DNA of 10,421 bases from Porticoccaceae bacterium. Lineage in GTDB: Bacteria > Pseudomonadota > Gammaproteobacteria > Pseudomonadales > Porticoccaceae. The position numbers were made by a program, and so were the translations under genes. How positions within the stretch are numbered: the first letter of the stretch is position 1; each line of letters starts with the position of its first letter. Positions 6,239 through 10,421 of this stretch are shown here, one piece after another. A model generated the notes under the pieces. It had not been told where the DNA came from, did no database searches, and was given only the letters and a program-made list of their open reading frames with translations. The DNA lies in the NCBI GenBank assembly GCA_002710745.1, contig PALW01000025.1, positions 1 to 10,421 on the forward strand, given 5' to 3'.

Positions 6239-6254
6239 CATAAATGGATTTATG
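6239..6254. repeat. Short AT-rich inverted repeat between dsbC and hom
   Basis: CATAAAT-GG-ATTTATG is a perfect inverted repeat, able to form a six-pair stem with a TGGA loop. It lies 23 bases after the dsbC stop and is not followed by a clean T-run. It could be a weak terminator or an operator, or chance in AT-rich DNA. Confidence 0.3.
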
Positions 6255-6306
6255 TTTATAAATTTGTTTGAATCGAATTTTCACTCTCTAATAGCGAGAA
6301 TCTATC

Positions 6307-7605
6307 ATGAAAGAACTGAATATTGGAATATGTGGTCTTGGGACCGTGGGTTCTGGCGTTTTTGATGTTCTCTCAAGCAATTCTAGAATCATGTTTGAAA
6401 AATCATCATGCGAGATCAATATAGTTCATATTGCGACTAGAAGCGATAATCATAGTTGTGATGTCGGCGATATTCAGTATTCTAAAGACGTTTTTCAAGT
6501 GGCGAAGGATCCCAACGTTGATTTAGTTGTGGAATTAATTGGTGGTACGGATGTAGCTTTTGAACTTGTTATGCTCGCAATATCAAACAAAAAGCACGTT
6601 GTAACAGCCAATAAGGCGCTTATTGCTGAGTTTGGGTCAATTATTTTAGAGGCGGCTATGAAGGCCGATGTAAATGTCGCTTTTGAGGCATCGGTAGCAG
6701 GCGGGATTCCCGTTTTAAAGGGTATCAGAGAAGGACTGGTCGCCAATAAGATAAATTGGTTGGCAGGCATAATTAATGGCACTACTAACTTTATTTTATC
6801 TGAAATGTCCGTCAGGAAAACACCTTTTGAAGTCATTTTGGCTGAGGCGCAAAGTAAAGGTTACGCCGAGGCGGATCCAACATTCGATGTAGAGGGTATT
6901 GATGCGTCTCAGAAGCTCGCAATCCTCGCATCACTTAGTTTCGGAATACCATTGAGTGTTTCAGAATTCTTCGTGGAGGGAATTACAAGTATTTTATTGG
7001 AAGATGTATCTTTTGCAAAAGAATTGGGCTTTACAATCAAACACATTGGTATCTGTCGAGAGATAAACGGTAGGCTGGAAGCTCGAGTTCATCCTGCTTT
7101 AATTCCAGACTCATCTCTCCTTGCGCATGTTAATGGAGTATCAAATGCTGTAATGGTTAACTCGGATGCAGTGGATACAACTCTTTTCTATGGTCCCGGT
7201 GCAGGGAGTAAGGCTACCGCATCGTCCGTCATTGCAGATATTATCGATGTTGCAAAATCTCGCGAGTCTGCATGCTTCTCGAGTTTAGGCTATCCAATTG
7301 ATAGACTCAAACGAAAGGATATTATGAATATTGAGGATATCGAGTGTGGATTTTATATTCGCTTTGTTGCACTCGATAAAGCAGGTGTTCTATCAGAAAT
7401 AACAACGATAATGGCTAATGCAAGTGTGAGTATCGAGTCAATAATCCAGAGAGATCATGTCAGCAAAATTGACCATGTAAATGTCGTTATAATAACGAGT
7501 AAGATTAAACACAGTACACTTGATCCGGTGGTAAAAAAAATCAAGAAGCTCAAAAATGTAGTCGATGAGATTGTATTGATCCGTGTAGAGCACCTAGACC
7601 AGTGA
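6307..7605 (+). CDS. hom: Homoserine dehydrogenase with C-terminal ACT domain
   Basis: This 432-residue monofunctional homoserine dehydrogenase has the usual length for the ACT-bearing type. It reduces aspartate semialdehyde to homoserine with NAD(P)H, the branch point to threonine and methionine. The nucleotide-binding loop is GLGTVGSGV (10-18). VTANKALIAE (99-108) carries Lys103, and NGTTNFIL (157-164) and YAEADPTFDVEG (186-197) are family signatures. Asp199 and Lys203 in GIDASQK correspond to the catalytic Asp/Lys pair known from the yeast enzyme. The ACT domain starts near residue 349 (FYIRFVALDKAGVLSEI) and suggests threonine feedback control. No aspartokinase domain is fused, unlike E. 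coli ThrA. It is followed 33 bases later by thrC. A poor ribosome binding site (GCGAGA) precedes the ATG, and I found no leader peptide rich in Thr or Ile codons in the 91 bases upstream. Confidence 0.96.
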   Translation: MKELNIGICGLGTVGSGVFDVLSSNSRIMFEKSSCEINIVHIATRSDNHSCDVGDIQYSKDVFQVAKDPNVDLVVELIGGTDVAFELVMLAISNKKHVVTANKALIAEFGSIILEAAMKADVNVAFEASVAGGIPVLKGIREGLVANKINWLAGIINGTTNFILSEMSVRKTPFEVILAEAQSKGYAEADPTFDVEGIDASQKLAILASLSFGIPLSVSEFFVEGITSILLEDVSFAKELGFTIKHIGICREINGRLEARVHPALIPDSSLLAHVNGVSNAVMVNSDAVDTTLFYGPGAGSKATASSVIADIIDVAKSRESACFSSLGYPIDRLKRKDIMNIEDIECGFYIRFVALDKAGVLSEITTIMANASVSIESIIQRDHVSKIDHVNVVIITSKIKHSTLDPVVKKIKKLKNVVDEIVLIRVEHLDQ

Positions 7606-7638
7606 TTACCCATATTTTATTATTTGGAGCTACTGATT

Positions 7639-9033
7639 GTGAAATTTGTTAGTACACGTGGGATTGCAGAATCTTGTACTTTTGAAGACGCAGTGCTAGC
7701 TGGACTCGCGTCAGATGGTGGCTTGTATGTTCCAGAGGAGCTTCCGCATTTTTCGGTTGATACAATTTCCTCATGGTCTCAATTAACTTATGAAGATCTT
7801 GCTGTAAACATTATGTATCCATTTGTAGAGGCAGAAATCTCAAAAAAATCTCTGGAAGCAATTATCAAGAAATCTTATTCGGTGTTTAGAAATTCAGACA
7901 TAGCTCCTATGCTGGAGTTTAGAAACAATAATTGGATTCTGGAGCTTTTTCACGGTCCGACGCTGGCATTCAAAGATTTTGCTTTACAGTTTCTGGGTAA
8001 CCTTCTTGATCATATAGTGGAATCAAGGGAAGAAAAGTTAGTAGTTCTAGGTGCAACCTCTGGCGACACCGGATCAGCGGCAATTGAAGGGTGCCAAGAC
8101 TGTCGGAATATAGATATATTTATCTTGCATCCTCACAATCGTGTCTCAGAGGTCCAAAGACGTCAGATGACGACAATCAAAAATAAAAATGTTCATAATA
8201 TTGCGATAAATGGCAATTTTGATGATTGTCAGGCAATTGTAAAGAAGGCATTTTCTAATCAGTCATTTTTGAAGGGCGAGCGTCGTTTAATAGCTGTGAA
8301 TTCAATTAATTTCGCAAGAATATTGGCGCAAATCGTTTATTATTTTTGGTCATATTTGCGTGTAGGTTGTCCAAAAGACGGTATTGTTTATTCAGTGCCA
8401 ACAGGAAATTTTGGCGATGTTTATGCGGGATATTTGGCGCTAAAAATGGGTTTGCCGGTTAAAAAGTTACTGGTCGCAACTAATAGCAATGATATCCTGC
8501 ATAGATGTATCAATAATAATGATCACTCGCCTAAAAAAGTTAACGCAAGTTTAGCGCCTAGCATGGATATAATGATCTCTAGTAATTTTGAAAGATTACT
8601 GTTTGACGCTTATGAACGAGATGCAAATTTAATTAGAGATATGATGAAGCGAGTGTCAACACAAACGGTCATGCTCACTAATAATGCATTATCAAGAATA
8701 AGAGAAAATTTTTGGAGCTATAGATCTAGCGATGATGAAATTGTAGAGATGATTAGAGCATACTTTAAAAATTTTAATTATACACTTGATCCGCATACTG
8801 CAATTGGGATGTCAGCATCACTTGAATATAGAAAGTCATGCGAGTGTCCAATTGTAACTTTGGCAACTGCCGATCCATCAAAATTTCCAGACATATCAAA
8901 TCAAACCTTTCTAGAGAGACCGGAATTACCGCCACATCTTCAATCTATTCTTAAAAACCCAGAATATTTTTCAATTTTGAACAATAGTCAGCTAGAGGTG
9001 GAAAATTTTATTATACAGAAAATTTTTGATTAG
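7639..9033 (+). CDS. thrC: Threonine synthase, GTG start
   Basis: A 464-residue PLP enzyme that converts phosphohomoserine to threonine, of the long ThrC class found in gammaproteobacteria and yeast. Landmarks: KFVSTRG at the N-terminus; LAGLASDGGLYVPEELP; HGPTLAFKDFALQF with the PLP Lys112; GATSGDTG (138-145); GNFGD (256-260), the PLP phosphate loop; and LAPSMDI near 305-311. I chose the GTG at 7639 because the family begins MK(F/Y)-STRG and a GGAG lies 9 bases upstream. The frame extends five codons further to a TTG at 7624, but that start would overlap the ribosome binding site itself. It is tightly linked to hom (33 bases). The homoserine kinase gene, needed between the two steps, is not in this window, as in Pseudomonas, where it lies elsewhere. 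Confidence 0.95.
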   Translation: MKFVSTRGIAESCTFEDAVLAGLASDGGLYVPEELPHFSVDTISSWSQLTYEDLAVNIMYPFVEAEISKKSLEAIIKKSYSVFRNSDIAPMLEFRNNNWILELFHGPTLAFKDFALQFLGNLLDHIVESREEKLVVLGATSGDTGSAAIEGCQDCRNIDIFILHPHNRVSEVQRRQMTTIKNKNVHNIAINGNFDDCQAIVKKAFSNQSFLKGERRLIAVNSINFARILAQIVYYFWSYLRVGCPKDGIVYSVPTGNFGDVYAGYLALKMGLPVKKLLVATNSNDILHRCINNNDHSPKKVNASLAPSMDIMISSNFERLLFDAYERDANLIRDMMKRVSTQTVMLTNNALSRIRENFWSYRSSDDEIVEMIRAYFKNFNYTLDPHTAIGMSASLEYRKSCECPIVTLATADPSKFPDISNQTFLERPELPPHLQSILKNPEYFSILNNSQLEVENFIIQKIFD

Positions 9034-9078
9034 CATCCTGTCTGGATTAACATCCGTAAGACTGCAAAGGATATTTTA

Positions 9079-9264
9079 ATGTTTGAAGAAAAAAAATTAA
9101 CTGAAGAAGACCAAGAGCGTGTAAATTCTTATCTTACATCAGGATTTAATAGCGTTGAAAGATCGCCTTTTAGGCCTTTAAGGCTTCTTGTATTGGTTTG
9201 GGTTGTCGTTGCTATTTTGGGTTTTGTAAGTTGGTACATTGGTAAACAGGCAGGCTATCTGTAG
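9079..9264 (+). CDS. Small single-pass membrane protein, DUF3094 type
   Basis: A 61-residue protein with an acidic, charged N-terminus (LTEEDQERVNSYL), a conserved-looking centre (GFNSVERSPFRPLRLL, about 22-37), and one membrane helix (about 35-55, LLVLVWVVVAILGFVSW). The EDQ-RV-YL followed by NSVER-PFRP pattern is what I recall for DUF3094, a family of unknown function in gammaproteobacteria. Positive residues just before the helix suggest an N-in topology with the short tail outside. An AAGGA lies 7 bases before the ATG, which with family resemblance makes this a real gene despite its size. It follows thrC by 45 bases. No function is proposed. Confidence 0.8.
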   Translation: MFEEKKLTEEDQERVNSYLTSGFNSVERSPFRPLRLLVLVWVVVAILGFVSWYIGKQAGYL

Positions 9265-9295
9265 CCAGAAACACTAGGCTTGAACAAAAGTCATA

Positions 9296-10228
9296 ATGAA
9301 TTTTTTTGAGATTTGCACTTCTAAAACTGTGCCCACAAATGGTATTGAGCTTGAAGTTTTTGAGGCCGGAAAGGGCGGAATACCTATTATATTATGTCAT
9401 GGTTGGCCTGAACTAGCCTTTAGTTGGCGTTTTCAAATCCAAAGTCTTGTTGAACTGGGTTTTCATTGCATCGTTCCAAATCTGAGGGGCTATGGGAATT
9501 CTAGCAAGCCCAACAAAGTATCCTCCTATGACGTGATTAGCTTGTCAGATGATTTGAATGGTCTCTTGGATTACTACCATATTAGTCGCGCTTTTTTCAT
9601 GGGGCATGACTGGGGAGCTTGGTTACTTTGGCACTATACTCTTTTGCATAAAGATAGGGTTTCAGGACTTATAAATTTATCTGTGCCCTTTAGACAGAGA
9701 GAGAAGACTGATCCAATCAAGTTCTGGGAAAATGTGCTCGGTAAAGATTTTTATATTGTTCATTTTAATAATCGACCAAATGTTGCAGCAAAATCATTTA
9801 ATAAAAACCCCCGTAGAGTTTTAACAAATCTATTTAGAACCGATCATTGGTTATCTGAAAGAAGTAAGAATTCAAATTATAAAATAATTAAGTCAGCCGA
9901 GTCAGATTATGGTCTTGGGAAGTTAGCGATGAGTGAGACAGAGTTAGAAGTTTTTGTTGAGGCTTTTTCCAAAGGGGGATTCGAAGCTCCATGTAATTGG
10001 TACAGGAATATAAGTAGGAATTGGCGGCTATCCGAGGGTCTCAGTCAGGTAATCGAAACTCCGACATTAATGATATATGGTAAGTACGATATGGTGCCAC
10101 AAGTTGATATGTCAAAGTCTGTTAAAAATCTCCAGATTAGAACACTAGACTGCGGGCACTGGATTCAGCAAGAGCGGCCTGAAGAGACCAATAATCTTAT
10201 CACTAAATGGTTAAAGCTTCGTTTGTAA
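9296..10228 (+). CDS. Epoxide-hydrolase-like alpha/beta hydrolase
   Basis: A 310-residue alpha/beta hydrolase. HGWPE (35-39) is the oxyanion-hole motif typical of epoxide hydrolases and their kin. LRGYGNSSKP (63-72) is the next family signature. The nucleophile elbow GHDWGA (103-108) has Asp105, not Ser, so hydrolysis would go through an alkyl-enzyme ester as in epoxide hydrolases and haloalkane dehalogenases. The acid Asp265 (YGKYDMVP) and base His288 (CGHWIQQERPEE) complete the triad. The cap domain between about 135 and 240 has candidate epoxide-activating tyrosines at 153 (DFYIVHF) and 236 (NWYRN). The HGWPE motif favours epoxide hydrolase over dehalogenase; the substrate is unknown. No signal peptide is present. 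The ribosome binding site is poor. It lies 31 bases after the small membrane protein and 20 before recJ, with no terminator on either side. Confidence 0.9.
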   Translation: MNFFEICTSKTVPTNGIELEVFEAGKGGIPIILCHGWPELAFSWRFQIQSLVELGFHCIVPNLRGYGNSSKPNKVSSYDVISLSDDLNGLLDYYHISRAFFMGHDWGAWLLWHYTLLHKDRVSGLINLSVPFRQREKTDPIKFWENVLGKDFYIVHFNNRPNVAAKSFNKNPRRVLTNLFRTDHWLSERSKNSNYKIIKSAESDYGLGKLAMSETELEVFVEAFSKGGFEAPCNWYRNISRNWRLSEGLSQVIETPTLMIYGKYDMVPQVDMSKSVKNLQIRTLDCGHWIQQERPEETNNLITKWLKLRL

Positions 10229-10248
10229 CACTAAGATATGAAACTTAA

Positions 10249-10421
10249 ATGAGAATAAAACAAAGGGATTTCGATTCAAGTCTGATCGGCACTTTGAAGT
10301 TAGATAATAATGTTCTTGAACGTATTCTAATATCTCGTGGGATTAGAGAAACTGATGACCTTGATAAAAATCTGGGCCGACTGCCTGATCCTCAATCAAT
10401 GAAAGATATAGGTAAGGCGAT
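10249..10421 (+). CDS. recJ: RecJ single-strand exonuclease, N-terminal fragment
   Basis: Only the first 57 codons are in the window. The segment VLERILISRGIRETDDLDKNLGRLPDP (about residues 23-49) matches the N-terminal helix of RecJ, which in E. coli reads LLRRLYASRGVRSAQELE followed by LPWQQL. RecJ is a 5'-to-3' single-strand DNA exonuclease of the DHH family, used in recombination and mismatch repair; the DHH motifs would lie beyond the edge. The chosen ATG at 10249 overlaps the TGA of a four-codon frame (MKLK, ATG at 10238) as ATGA, which could aid translation because no good ribosome binding site is visible. Position after hom-thrC supports the call: in Pseudomonas relatives recJ lies close to these genes. 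Confidence 0.82.
   Translation, partial: MRIKQRDFDSSLIGTLKLDNNVLERILISRGIRETDDLDKNLGRLPDPQSMKDIGKA

Noticed and set aside
6216..6306. Possible threonine attenuator before hom
   Set aside because: I looked for a short frame rich in Thr or Ile codons followed by a hairpin and T-run and found none; only a weak AT-rich inverted repeat is present.
10238..10252. Four-codon frame MKLK overlapping the recJ start
   Set aside because: It is too short to call a gene; at most it may aid recJ translation through the ATGA overlap, which is noted in the recJ entry.

Overview
The window reads as chromosomal DNA of an AT-rich gammaproteobacterium, plausibly a marine or otherwise oligotrophic lineage. The evidence is the set of genes and their order: a ubiK homologue divergent from a porin-glnK-amtB cluster, and the block dsbC-hom-thrC-(small membrane protein)-(hydrolase)-recJ. 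From general knowledge, the latter resembles the dsbC-hom-thrC neighbourhood of Pseudomonas and relatives. I cannot name a genus from sequence alone. I saw no mobile element, CRISPR array, tRNA or rRNA.

Left arm (1-2355, minus strand): a compact three-gene unit read right to left. It holds ubiK (accessory factor for ubiquinone synthesis, TTG start), a SUI1/YciH-type translation factor, and an S9 prolyl-oligopeptidase-family serine peptidase whose C-terminus, with the catalytic His, runs off the left edge. Spacings of 16 and 6 bases suggest co-transcription and possibly translational coupling.

Centre (2356-5421, plus strand): a nitrogen-assimilation module. The divergent intergenic region carries a near-perfect sigma-54 -24/-12 promoter (2559-2574). 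A good NtrC-like dyad is centred about 108 bases before the predicted transcription start, and a weaker half-site lies about four helical turns further out. Downstream are a TorF-family putative outer-membrane porin, a P-II protein (GlnK type) and the AmtB ammonium transporter, closed by a strong intrinsic terminator. A second P-II gene (GlnB-like, about 69% identical to the first by manual count) follows, with its own TATAAT-type candidate promoter. Both P-II proteins keep Tyr51, the uridylylation site. The likely logic is that nitrogen limitation induces porin, sensor and transporter together, while the second P-II is expressed independently.

Right arm (5481-10421, plus strand): a DsbC-type periplasmic disulfide isomerase; homoserine dehydrogenase with a C-terminal ACT domain; threonine synthase (GTG start); a 61-residue single-pass membrane protein of the DUF3094 type; an epoxide-hydrolase-like alpha/beta hydrolase with a complete catalytic triad; and the first 57 codons of recJ. 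Hom and ThrC supply two of the three steps from aspartate semialdehyde to threonine. No clear terminator separates thrC from recJ, so the right arm may be one long transcription unit.

No clearly new system is present. The most informative points are the sigma-54/NtrC architecture in front of the porin, the pairing of an uncharacterised porin with glnK-amtB, and the two P-II genes flanking amtB.
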